From Oscheius tipulae (taxonomy: Eukaryota; Nematoda; Chromadorea; Rhabditida; Rhabditidae): a stretch of 64,000 bases of DNA. A program made the position numbers and the translations under genes. The stretch covers positions 4,572,501-4,636,500 of the forward strand of contig JASJZH010000001.1 in NCBI GenBank assembly GCA_037178975.1. Direction: 5' to 3'. Shown piece by piece: positions 53,031 through 64,000 of this stretch (positions within the stretch are counted from its first letter, which is position 1; each line of letters opens with the position of its first letter). The notes beneath the pieces are model-generated. The model had not been told where the DNA came from and did no database searches. It saw only the letters and a list, made by a program, of their open reading frames with translations.

Positions 53031-55398
53031 GAAATACAGGCTCTTGATTGCGTTAAATGGACGTTCCACCATTTGGAAAACGAATATGTGTTGGCTTCGA
53101 GTAAGTATTGTCTATATTCAATACCCTAAAATATGGCTAATTCTTTGTTGTTCTACTCACTAATTGACCTCTTCGGATACTCTTAGAGTCCAGATCGGCT
53201 TAGGCCTCTAATCTGTAGACGCCATTTTTAGAATCCGACGTAGATTGTGCAGAATGGGAGAGAGAGAGAGAGGGCGGACTGTCTCTTCAATATCATGACT
53301 AAAGTCTACGGTATTTCTGGAGAACAGAAGTAGTCTTCCCCACGCAATTTCCCGCCAATCTGCATGGTCAATGAATTGCTGATATCTCTCCCTCTCGTTT
53401 TCCAGTTGAATCTCTCCCACCAACCAGACACTAATAAATTGAACTTCTCAGCCATTCTGAAGTTCAGACCACACCTCGTACTGTGTCCTCTACTCTCTCA
53501 CATCCGATCTTTTGACTTTTTCTGCCAGTCCCATCGAAAACTATCCAAAGTTCTAGCAAGGTGCAGCAAAACAGTCTTAATCGCACAATATTTCGTAATG
53601 TTGGCAGGATGTAGAACGTAAATACTGTTAATGGATCCATGCCAGTTAATGCGTGGGCTGTTTTTCGAAACATTCACGGTCTCTATACATTTGTCTTATT
53701 AGTTTTACAGCCAACAGTCCCCTTTTCTAATCTCTTTCGCTCAGTCTTCCTTTTTGTCTCCGCCGGTTCACATCGTTATATCGTTCTCATTATTTCCAAA
53801 TTGGTGAGCTCGATTAGGTTCCGTTACAATATGCTTATGAGAACAGAGACTTGTGTGATTCTATTGGTCTTCGAGAGAGTTGGCGCCGATTTTAGGTCAA
53901 AATATGACTTGTGAAAAATTTAGAATGATTTGTAAACGCGTTGTTTCTGTACTTCAGGCCCACTTTTCTTTTCTATTTTTTTGACAAAATGATCATTTTA
54001 AATTGCCCTCGCGTTTGTGTCTTCCTATCTGTCTGTCGGAAGCCATTATTGCAATTAGAGTGCACTACATTGTGCGCACACTACGCATACTGTTTGCAAG
54101 TCAGGTCATTTTGGGAGTTAAATTCTTTGAGAGTCTTTGGAAGAATGAGAAGTGGGTTTAACTGAGCAGCAGTGGTCTTTAGCAAACGTTTTACTGGGAA
54201 AATGATAGGGTAGCCCCGAAGAAGCGGTGGCCTAACTTGTGCTCTGCAAATTTGCAGCTTTTGTAATTAGAACTCTGCAGCACATGGTAAAGTTAGAAAG
54301 TCTCTCAAATGTTGTCAGATGAAATCAAAATTCGTAACCTCCGGGCCCTCAATGCTCCATCCCCTCTGAACTATGTTTCTTGTCGACAGATTCGCAGCCT
54401 CTGTTGCAGACGGACAGACGAAAGAAGCAGTAAACTGATAAGTTTTAGCTGTGTAAACCGGTCTCGATCGTCTAGATAACCAACTTCTCGAAAATCTGTT
54501 TTGCGTCACTGGATAGAGACTGTCGTCTCTGATTACCGTTTCATAACCCAGCAGCCACAATAATCCAGGGGGATAAGCTGCTGATGCGGAGGAAATGACT
54601 CTCTATCTTTTTCGATAGACTACTGTACTGTTTCCCAATTGGTCGGAAGCAGACAAGCATGATCCCGAAATCCCAGAGCTGATTCAGGAAGACCGAATCT
54701 GGCCTAAGCCTATGGATATTCGGATCGAGTCAGATTCTCTGCCTAATTGAAAAATTTTCCTGTATACAGGCCCGAGGATTAGTCAGTCTGGTCTTCTTCC
54801 CTGTCTCTTTCGTTCGATCCCCGTTTTCGGTTTCAGTTTTTTCCAGCGCGAGACATCGGCGTTCAATCGCGAGACGCGCTATGTATGCGACCTTGAAGCC
54901 CCTAGCCGTTTATGTGTTGCACTTTTTACCGAAAAGACCGTGGCCGGGGTGGAGGAACAGATCGACTGACACGCAGATTCTGATCAGTCTGGTCCAGTTC
55001 CGAGAGAGACACATCGGTAGCAAGAGAGCCACGTATAATTGAATAAAGAACACGTGTGTGCTTCTGTCTCAGATCAATTAGAAGAGGCGTACAATTCAGG
55101 TTGGAAATTATACCCGGGACTAGTAACAATTTAGAGATCTGAGTACTTTAAGGGGGTTTTAACAAGCTTCGTACCTAGTCAATGGTATGAAAAGCTCTCT
55201 TTAAGTTTTGCACCAGGTTTCTAGGCTCAAATATCTGTTCTCTGGTCAGGTGATACGATTAGATTGGCCCTGAAACCTTCAATGTTGCCTCGTCTTTACG
55301 GCACCAATACTTGTTCCGACAACACATTTTCAGTAATTTTTATTACAAAAATCCCAACCGAAAAATGCTTTTATGACTAGTAGCGCAACAGTTTTGTA

Positions 55399-55442
55399 AT
55401 TGGAGTCCACTTGATATCCAATTGGAGTCCACTTGATATCCA
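55399..55442. repeat. Perfect tandem duplication of a 22-bp unit
   Basis: The unit attggagtccacttgatat plus cca occurs twice with no mismatch and no gap. It is likely a recent slippage event. Confidence 0.9.
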
Positions 55443-58400
55443 AGTACAAATCGAAAAACTAAGGACTACGGTATTGAAGAAGCTAGTCACTTCATATTTT
55501 GATCTCCTGCCAGAAGATCTCTAGAAAAAGGGCCCAGACAATCTGTGATGTTCTGTGCTACTTGACCCATCATTGACTGCCTATTCTCCTCGGCGCTTGA
55601 CCATCTTTAAAGATTGTTATGTGCAATTCATAGTTGTAGAGGCGATTCTTCCAAGAGGAGACCATTTGAACTGCGGCTAATTATGTCAGTTGGTCGTTGA
55701 TGTGTTAGGCTGCGTTTAGAAGCTGGACACAGATTACTGTAGTCCCATTTGAAATTCCTTTCTGTTACAAATCCGTAGCAAAAGCTCGCCGGAAAGTGCA
55801 TTGTTTAAGAGAAAACTTGTTGCGGATTGGAGCGACAGCCGCGTTCGGTGATTTATAGGTCTACGGCTTCCTTCTCTCTTTTTTCCTCTGCTCATTTATG
55901 TTTCATATTTGAAATATCAGACTAATTGACAGAGGGGATTCGACTAATGATCGCCGCTTGATTCAAATCTGTCTACTCTGAAGCCAGGCTAATCTTGTCA
56001 GACATTTTTCACGGGCAAGGTGCTCTTCAATAATTTTTCATGTTCTACAGAGTTTTAATTTATGATCTCTTCTACAACTTTACAAAGCATTTGAAGGAGA
56101 ATGGCATCATGGGCGCGAAAATGGGCGGGTGATAGCAGTACTATCGTGGCGGCTGCTCCTAAGTTTCCGTTACACTTTTTTCACGTTACTCTTTAAATGC
56201 ACTTTTCGTACTTGACATCTTCTACAAAGTTGTAGTTCAGATCGGATCAACAAGATTGCAAAAAAAAACAGTAAAATGGAAAATAATTCGTTCATTCAGA
56301 AAATGAGAGCAATGACAGCACTACTCCTAACTCCGTTTTCTTACTGTAGGGAGTATTTTCGGCCAAAAGTGTAGCTGGTCTATGTACCAAAGGCGTACAC
56401 GAAGCTCTCTCGCCCTGAGCCACTAGTACGTAGATCGCACGTCGAATCCTCTCCCAATCAGAGATGACGACCGCCTCTCCCACTCAGAACCCCGAAATTT
56501 CTTCCCTGACTCATCTATGTTTCGAGGCTCAGGCGACATCTTCAAATGTTGTCGTGGGTTGTGGGAATCGGACTACGTTCTATCCCCTCCCTTTCGGTGA
56601 ACTTTCAGATTCTGTGTAAATATACAGAGAACAAAAGATTCCTAATATGGGCAGTTCAGGCCTCTGAATCTACGATCAGATTACCATATTGGAATTACCC
56701 AGACACCATCCTTTAAATTTTTTCCCATTTAAACTTATGCAGTTCGACCAGTCAACAGGTGCATTCGTCTGCTATTAGACATAATACGGGGGATAGCGAC
56801 TTGCAATCTATTTCAAGAGATTACCGTAGTCTCTCGATCTCCTTCAATCCTCCGGAAGTCACAAAGGACGTCCCCTCTCTTGATCTAGACATCATCATCC
56901 TCTCCTGTTCACTTCAATTGCAGGTTGATCTCTTTGTCATTTTCGCTTCCGATCTCACACGTTAGCTTTCCCCGGCTATTCTGGTGAGATCAGACGTAAC
57001 AGCTGCAGACACACTGGTCTCTAGAACTTTCTACCCAGTCTCAGTTTCTCATTGAAACTTTTCAAGGAATCAGGCTGCTTTGGATTAGTCTTTGAGCCGC
57101 CTAATCCTGCGTATTTTTGAATCTCTGCTCCCAATTAGACATTTCCCACCTCTCTGATCCTAATCCGCTCGTCTGGGTGAGGGCGGCAGTTTGACCCCGG
57201 CGGCTCTTTCTCCGCCTTGTACTTTTTATTTTCTTTCGTCTCGGTTTTGTTGATTGTGTAAAGAGGATAATTTCCGAGAGTGAGAGCACAACAGTCAGAG
57301 ATCCCTCGTAGCCGTCGTGAACATTCCGTCCTGTTACCTCATATAATTCCAATTGCTGCCACAAGCTTGTCTTTTGCTTGAGACCAAGTTTTGCCAAAGT
57401 AGCTTTTTCCAAGCCTTTTTGCTTACTTTACAACAAGACAAAAAAGAGTTTTTATCCAGAAGAAACGAGCTTGGGTCATGTGAACTGAAATCCGCCACTT
57501 TACCAACTACGCCATTAGTGACGAATCGTGCTGGCCAAACTGATAGGTATTTACTTGAGATTTACCGATATTTAGATAGAGTTTCCATTTCGTTCTTGTC
57601 TCCAAATCTGATCTCGACTCACACATAATATGCAAGAGAAACGTCCTCTGCATGCATGGCGATTATATGGATAGCAAATGCATGGCCGAGCAGACATCCA
57701 CGCGGAAATGAATAGATCGACTGATTCGCTCCCTCTCTCTCTCTCTCTGTTGCGACCTGCTCCGCATAGATAGCATGTGTTTGAGTCGCCGTGATAAGAG
57801 GACGTTCTGTCCCGGGGAGCGGTGTTGAAACTGGACTGGGATATCAAAACAGCCCCGGTGCAAGTTGTTTACAGAGCTTGATCTGTGGGGGATCTGAGCC
57901 GTTAAGACAAGGAATTACACGGAAGAGTTCACTGCAACATCGAAAAGAGAACTGCTTGACGACTTTTTCTCATGAGCAAAAATGAAAAGGACATAGCCTG
58001 AGATATCGGAAGAATGGGCAGTGTACGAAACTTTGTAAAGTAGAGCTGTTTGTAGTTATCCAACTTCGGAGTACGAGAGTCTTTCTTAAGACATTCTCTT
58101 GCTCATGATATACCTGGTTCCACCACGACAAGTAGATCTTTAGGTCTCGCAGCGACAAGTAGTCTAACATCCATACAATCACACCAGAGAAACAAGTTAT
58201 TTTAGATTGGCTAGACTCTGTTACTTACTAACTCCTATTACTCTCCTGCTAAGGGCATCTACTAAAGCTTAATCCTTTTTGACTCACACTAGCTGCACTG
58301 ATACACGTTGTTTGAATGTCTGGTTAAAGATGAAGCGTAGGCCCTATCTCGAAGTGTTTTCTTCGCATCGCGGTCGAGGCGTCCTAGTTCGTCCTGTCCG

Positions 58401-59266
58401 CCTCAGGCCACTGATAGCATAGTTTAGCGGAGCTCCTTATCGCTGAGACGTAACCGATCGACACACTAGCTATATGTGCCCATTCCTTCATCCTCCTTGT
58501 AGTCTTTTGATCCTGACAAAAAGTCACAAAGTCTGTCTGTCGCTCCGTTCCGGCGGCAGTTGCGCAAACAAGGAGACAACAATACAGACTGTGAGTCAGG
58601 ACACATATCACGAACATCAGTTAAACTATCAGCTTAGTAACTGAAGCTCCAATTATTTTTGTTTTGTTTTTGCGGTTAGTGTCCTTGTAAATATCGTCTC
58701 AAGCCGTTCTCGATTGATCGTATTTGTTCAGCTTCTATCCTCTAGTGGCCTTTTTGGAACCATTTTTCCCGTAATCAAACAACCTCATTTCAAATCAGGA
58801 TCTTTCGACTTCAGAGAAACTTTCGTTTGCGTCTTGCTCGAACTTACAGCTTTCCAAAAGACAAAGTCATAAAATCTTTTCCTTGCTAAGAAAGGAATAT
58901 TTTTTTGTACAAGGACCGGTCACGTGCTGCTATAGAAACAGATTGGAGGGATCCAGAGACCTTCGGAAATCTATTTGGTTGTCAGTGTACTTAAAAATTT
59001 GTGACTGTCTGTTTTTGTCACGCTTCCAGTTCTCCTCTGTCATACAATGCCATGAACTCTGACTCATTCGTCCGGTCTCTCAGAACGTATCCCCAGGGCC
59101 AATGAGTCAAGCGATTCCTCTAACTGGGACAATAAATATCTTTCAACAGCGACCCTTTGAACAGATGTCAGTTATTACAAACCAGCTGTCTTTTTAGCTT
59201 CTCCCAGTCACTATTTCTTTCGAACAGCGTTCCGAAACAGTTGTCGGCGGGGCGCTTTCTCTTTCT

Positions 59267-59400
59267 GAAAAGTGCAACGTCCTTGAGCCTCAGCCCTTAC
59301 TATAGGTTGGGGCTACATGACCCCGATATTTAGGCCACGCCTACCCTTCTCTCTAAACACTGAGGCGTTCTTTTTCTCTCGCTCGGGCGTTGCACTTTTC
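59267..59400. repeat. Inverted repeat with 13-bp perfect arms
   Basis: GAAAAGTGCAACG at 59267-59279 is exactly complementary to CGTTGCACTTTTC at 59388-59400. A second pair (GCCTCAG at 59287, CTGAGGC at 59360) lies inside. The 108-bp loop has a GGGGC..ACATG..CCCC hairpin. It could be a small foldback element or a structured RNA or promoter element, since it lies about 1.1 kb upstream of the homeobox gene start. Confidence 0.65.
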
Positions 59401-60509
59401 CAGCAGCAGCAGCCCCGCGAAAGAGAGACCATGCGCCCCATAGTTATACGCACTGAATCAACAGGGCGAGTCTGTACTTTCCGCGGGAACCCCTAGTCTT
59501 TTTTTCCAATTTGGACTGGTTTTTCGCGACAATTATGTCACATCCTCTTCGCATATTTCTTTTACATTAGGTCCCCGGTCTCCCAGTTCTCTATATTAGA
59601 GGCTCTAACATTTCCAGTCCATTTTATAGGAGCAAGAACTCGAAATCCAGTTTTCTGATGTTCTGCAAAATTGTAGATCGAGACAAAATCCCAACTTTGC
59701 AGGGCATCTCTAAGCACTAAAGTACTATTTTGGTCCCTAAAAATGAACACTAATCTCAGTTAAGCGACTCCGGCTCTCGCCGTTCCCTTGACTTTTTTGT
59801 GGGACAAAAAGTAGTTTTTGAGCTTTGCAATGTTTAGCAAAATTGTAGTTTTCGATCTGCTCTACAACTTTTCAAAGCAACTCGAAACAGTAAAATGTCG
59901 TCTTGACTCTGAAAAATGGATACGAAGTGAAAGATGCCTCTATTGATCAATCACGATCACCCCGAAATGATAAAAACGTTCCAATGAAACATTTCACTCT
60001 TATTCCGTTTCCTGGCTACCGTAGCCCGAAATTTCATGCGAAAGAATCGTAAGGTCATGATAGTAATCTATGGAAAGAGACTCGTCTTACCGTAACCCTG
60101 TGTCGCGCAGTACTTTTTTCCAGTCGATGTCCTTCGTAACAAAATTGTAATTGTTTTGACAGGAAACACACAAAAGACAGAAGCCTGACATTTTCTATAT
60201 GTATGAGACGCTCGGCGTCCTTTCTCTCGATTCTTCCGCCGATTCCTATAGTTTTCTCTTGCGAATAATGAACACGACAGTGGAGCCGGGCTCTCGTTTA
60301 ATCTACGCGATTGAGGATAATCTCCTTCGCTTATTTGAGGGGTAGCCTTTCCGGTCAATTTGCAGCCACAAAGGTCCCCCAGAAAAACTTCCTTGGTTGT
60401 TCTTGATGATCCCGCGCTGTTTACAGAAAGCTAACCGTGACCAACTAGACGAAATCGTGACCTTTCCTCTCTCTTCCCTTGTGTCTCTTCATTGAACCAC
60501 CTTTTTCAG

Positions 60510-62195
60510 ATGTCCCTCTTCACAGTAGAACAGCTAGAGCTAATTAGAAGGCTACGCAATACGGGTGTGACCCCGGAGCTCGTGGCCGAGGCGTTTCGAC
60601 AACTACAGAAGATGGACGAGGATGCTGTCGAGGGAACGAGCATGTCTCTTCCCCCGCTCAGCACAGATATCCAGAACAAGGAGGAGAGTCCCTCACCCGT
60701 ACTCCTCCAGCATCTGAAATCACAAAACCCGGTCCCGGTCACAATCAGTGCTGCCTCGCCGAGATTCTCTCCCGAAAGAGTCAAATTCGAGACGGTTCCG
60801 CTGGCTTCGGAAGCCGATGCCGGTGTCGCCTTTCCGAGATACGATAACAATGCTGGCGGCAGACCTATTCGTAGTCTCAGGTATGCTTTTTTCATTTTGC
60901 ATTTTGTAAGGATCATCCTCGAGTTTTTGGTATTCTGAAAAGTTGTGGCACAGATCAAAACCTAACTTTACAGAATTTTTAAAAATTTTAGGTGTGATTA
61001 AAGTTATAATTTCAGGACTCCGATGAACGACATAATAATTTTGGACAATCCGGCCGAGCTGGAAGAGTTCATGAAGCAGGGAGAGGAGGCCTGCATCCAA
61101 GATATGAAGCAATTTATTACACAATACTCCCTGAGACAGACTACAGTAGCGACTGTGAGTATATCCCTGACTCCTTGGTTCAAAGACTTTTCCAGATGAC
61201 GGGTGTTTCTCAGCCTTACATTTCGAAACTACTCAATGGCAATCACCGTGAATTATCTCTGCGCTGCCGAAAAAACATTTACTGCTGGTATTTGAACTGT
61301 AGACGGCATCCTGAGAAGTTGGCCTCCTTCCTTGCTGATCCTACCACGAGGCTGGAGACGAACGGAGATGGTGAACTGATTCCGCAGAGACGAGAGCGTT
61401 ACGTCTTCCGTCCAGTTCTGTTGCGGGTTCTGGAGGGCTTCTTTGCCCAGACACCCTTCCCTGATCTCAGCAGACGCATTGATATTGCGACTGTCTGCAA
61501 CCAAATTCTCCAAGCTGAAAAGAAAGGTTGGTTTCCATCTCACTTCCCAAAAGATTTGCTCGCCTTTCCGTGGCTCAGTGCCTGTATGCTTGACAACAAA
61601 TCTGAAGGTCTGGGGTTCGAGTCCGGATCCCTCGAATCCATTTTGAAATATAAAAAGCTTTTTTTTTTATTGCAGGTATCGGTCTGATGCCAAAAGAGGT
61701 CGTCTCTCCGCAGGTGGTAGCAAACTGGTTTGCCAACAAGCGGAAAGAACTCCGTCGTCGGTCTCAGGAGGCCCAGAATGAGATTCCTCCACTGTTGGAG
61801 CAAAGCTCCATGCTCGAAGATACGGGTTCAATCACGGGTTCGACGCCATCGCCTCACAACGAGTCGGGTCGTCAGTCGATGGAGCGAAGTCAAGACGGTC
61901 AGGAACTGCATTTGCCGACTCTCGACGTGGCTGCTTTAGCCGCCCGATTGGGACTCCCACTTCCAAAGGTTTATCAATTTTTGAAGCCTGTTCTAAAGAA
62001 ACGTTTCAGCTAGAAGACATCCCGATCTCCATCGCTCCTCCACTGATGTTACCGTCACAGCCGATGGTCACTCTAGCCAGCCAATTCTTGCAACAGAACT
62101 CCCCCCTGCTATCTTCCTTTCCCTTCGATGAACAACTGAGGCTTATCAACAACTCGGTCACTCTCTTCTCCAACACCATCCGGTCAAACAATTAG
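60510..62195 (+). CDS. hmbx-1: HMBOX1-type homeobox transcription factor
   Basis: Exons 60510-60880, 61016-61154, 61196-61526, 61676-61968 and 62010-62195 give 439 residues. MSLFTVEQLELIRRLRNTG corresponds to the HMBOX1/HNF1 N-terminal segment. Residues about 135-200 form the atypical POU-specific domain (QYSLRQTTVATMTGVSQPY then ISKLLNGNHRELSLRCRKN). Residues about 235-310 form the homeodomain (RRERYVFRPVLLRVLEGFF to VVANWFANKRKELRRRSQE), with WFAN-K-RK in helix 3. HMBOX1 in mammals binds telomeric TTAGGG repeats and acts as a transcriptional repressor. The C-terminal part is Ser/Gln/Leu-rich. The start codon abuts ctttttcag, probably a spliced-leader site. The long upstream non-coding region and AATAAA at 62453 complete the locus. 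Confidence 0.92.
61569..61626 (+). other. tRNA-like sequence (A and B box) in an hmbx-1 intron
   Basis: Within intron 3 of the homeobox gene, TGGCTCAGTGCC fits the internal A box of RNA polymerase III and GGTTCGAGTCC fits the B box exactly. The spacing is about 42 bases. The flanking arms do not pair into a proper acceptor stem and the T stem is imperfect, so this looks like a tRNA relic or the head of a tRNA-derived SINE, not a working tRNA. A T-rich run follows just before the splice acceptor. Confidence 0.45.
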
Positions 62196-63204
62196 CTCCC
62201 GTGTCTCTTTCTCTCTAGTCTCTGTTCCTTTCCCCCGGTGATCTTCTCCGCCTACGTGTCCCCAAGGGATAGTCGGGGCCTTCTACGGGTCCCTCCCCCT
62301 TTTTTCTTAGGGGAAACATCCCCACAAAACATATTTTGTATATGTAATGATTGTGTGTGCTGTGTGTCAAATGAAGCAGTTGTCTTCTTTCCTCCCTCCT
62401 TTTTCCAACACCAGATTAAGCATTTATCCAATCCTCGCCCTGCCGGACATTGAATAAAAAAGGAGGAGACTCTGCGCACGTCCCCAAAAACACTTGTTCT
62501 AAGTCGACGGAGCTCAATTTATCACCCAGTCGCAACAATTCGCGCTGCTCTTTCAAGTTCTCACTCCTCGGAAATTACGAGAGAATTTCAAACTACGCAA
62601 CTGATGTTCGATGGGCAATTTCCAGGTTCGAAGTGTCAGTACGCGGTTTACAGTCGCAATCAAAGACGATCAATTTTGTAACACTTCTATAACTGATGAT
62701 ATTGATATTGATCCTTGGTCCAAAATGAGGCTTAAATGTGGCAAGTAAGATCCGCAGGTGCGCGCTTTGAATATATCAGACACAAGACAATGTTTTTCAT
62801 GATTGCAATGCTCTACAAACCTTTAGCCCATATAAACATCTATAGCTTTGCAGAACAACATAGGTAGTAAAATGACGCATTCTGTCCTAAAAATGTCTGC
62901 CAATCTACGTCACCTGTTCTTTTCCATTCAAACTTTCTCAGGACTGGGAGAATTTTCTGTAAAGAAAGAGCTTTCAATCGTCACTTTTCCTCTGATGTCT
63001 AATCTGAAAGTTTAGCGGCATCGTTCCTCCATTCCCTGATATGATAAATGGTTAGAGACGTGCCAAGACATCGATGGGGCTCGTGTCCGTGCGCGACGAG
63101 GCAAGCGACTGCCAAAGAACCCTGTTATGGTTTTTTAGGCCACAAAACTCATCGGTCACCGCTTCCTCAATTCTCAGATATGTCTCTGGATTGGCTGTCT
63201 ACAG
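62196..63204. other. 3' flank of hmbx-1 and upstream part of the last gene
   Basis: Contains the hmbx-1 3' untranslated region with AATAAA at 62453-62458 and one dispersed repeat copy near 62807-62860. Earlier exons of the gene at the right end may lie between 63030 and 63200, but I could not fix them. Confidence 0.4.
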
Positions 63205-63678
63205 GCTCTGGTCAGTCTCTGGGGCATAGCGCAGCATTGGCACTCGTTCACTTTCTACAACAAGGTATGTACTCTCTCTCTCGCGGGACGAGACTTGACC
63301 ACTATCGGTGTGAATCTCCAATGGCCGAACTCAATTAGTGAGTGTGTCCACGTGGCGAGACGAATTGCGAGAGCTCCGAGGTTTTAGAATCAAATTGAGG
63401 ACACAATCCCACATACTAATTACTCTCTTCCGCTCTTTTTTCTGCTCTTCGATACGCGTAAGGGAGAGACTTTTAGATTCTCCAATGCGACTTCGAGCAA
63501 GGTACTCTTCCACTGGAAGCTGCGGATGCTGTCATTTACGACATTGGTCTCTTTTACGTTCTGTGGGGGATGAAGGGCTGTGTGGCCGAGTACCTGGACG
63601 GCGGAACGGGTCGTCTGGCATGGTAAGAGCAACACATATCCCCAGAGGGACCACGACGACGGGTTCGTGTCTTTCTAG
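63205..63678 (+). CDS. Exons of an unidentified gene near the right edge
   Basis: Exons 63205-63264 (ALVSLWGIAQHWHSFTFYN) and 63477-63622 (ILQCDFEQGTLPLEAADA, later MKGCVAEYLDGGTGRLAW) join in phase 0. A third exon starting at 63648 gives DHDDGFVSF and reaches TAG at 63676. The same frame continues past this stop with LASVNHYDPKKYDILSERR to TGA at 63766-63768. Either the TAG ends the protein, or the distal part is an alternative last exon using the ttctag as acceptor. The sequence is clearly protein-like (Trp-rich, acidic, no low complexity), but I do not recognise its family. The 5' exons are not identified. Confidence 0.5.
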
Positions 63679-64000
63679 CTGGCCTCCGTCAATCACTACG
63701 ACCCTAAAAAGTATGACATTTTGAGCGAGAGAAGAGAGCAGAAGTCTCGTCAAATATATACTAGCTGACAACAACTAGTATTTTCGAATAAAATCAGATT
63801 TTCCCGCCCGTTCTGTCTCAGAGAGCCAAACAAAACCCGCCGAGATGGGACGGGGGAGAATAGCAGAATAGAAAAATGCAGAGTTTTACTTACTCTACAA
63901 CTGTGCAGAAGGTTGCAAATCCTGTAAATGACTTTTTCACTCCGAAAAATCAATGTTTCCAGGTGCATCTCGCACGTATTGTCTCTCTGCTTCAGCCTGC

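Larger units (their letters stand above)
52290..60509. other. 8.2 kb gene-poor region upstream of the homeobox gene
   Basis: No frame shows convincing exon structure. A 53-codon frame at 54880-55041 (MYATLKPLAVYVLHFLPKR) is the best, without support. The region contains at least six copies of the dispersed paired-arm repeat (near 52965, 54235, 56040, 56215, 59657, 59817), a 22-bp tandem duplication at 55399, and an inverted repeat at 59267-59400. Such a long non-coding flank next to a transcription factor suggests enhancers. A trans-spliced first exon or non-coding RNA cannot be excluded. Confidence 0.45.

Noticed and set aside
56340-56480. tRNA-like wording (GTGGCTCAGGGCG) on the minus strand
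   Set aside because: An A-box-like match without a B box at the right distance and no cloverleaf; likely chance.

Overview
The window is animal DNA and almost certainly from a nematode. Genes are split by very short introns (mostly 35-50 bp) with GTAAG/GTGAG donors and TTTTCAG-type acceptors. Several start codons lie directly against an unpaired TTTCAG, as expected for spliced-leader trans-splicing. Nematode-typical families are present: two sre-like chemoreceptors and a ground-like secreted protein. It is not C. elegans sequence I recognise. The species cannot be named from this window. Exon junctions were worked out by hand, so ends may be off by a base or two.

Layout. 1-8.4 kb holds secreted proteins: a ground-like protein, a large two-DOMON protein and a small phospholipase-A2-like protein. 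8.5-14.7 kb holds two sre-like receptor genes (the second with an in-frame stop) flanking a GH28 pectinase-type gene and a decayed Tc1-like transposon. 14.7-16.6 kb has only relics, including a C-type lectin fragment. 17-32.5 kb is dense: a p24 cargo receptor, a short ZnT zinc transporter, a two-KH protein, a ZIP11-type transporter, mitochondrial ribosomal protein L24, an ERLEC1-type ER lectin, and a full-length ZnT5-type transporter with an unrelated gene nested antisense in one of its introns. 32.9-45.5 kb continues with an AT-hook protein, a kappaB-Ras-like GTPase, prolidase, an unidentified proline-rich protein and a MARVEL-type membrane protein. From 45.5 kb on the sequence is gene-poor: one rhodopsin-like receptor, one homeobox gene (hmbx-1/HMBOX1) and the end of an unidentified gene, separated by 4 to 8 kb of sequence with little coding signal.

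Functional links. Three metal-ion transporters (two ZnT, one ZIP) and three secretory-pathway proteins (p24, ERLEC1, ZnT5-type) lie within 15 kb. This may be coincidence, because the genes sit on both strands with no operon-like spacing. The short ZnT is an inverted partial copy of the ZnT5-type gene and is probably a lineage-specific duplicate. The points most worth checking are the GH28 gene (possible horizontal transfer, missing catalytic His), the ZnT duplication with its damaged splice acceptor, the nested unknown gene, and a repeat family of about 60 bp with paired arms scattered through introns and intergenic DNA.
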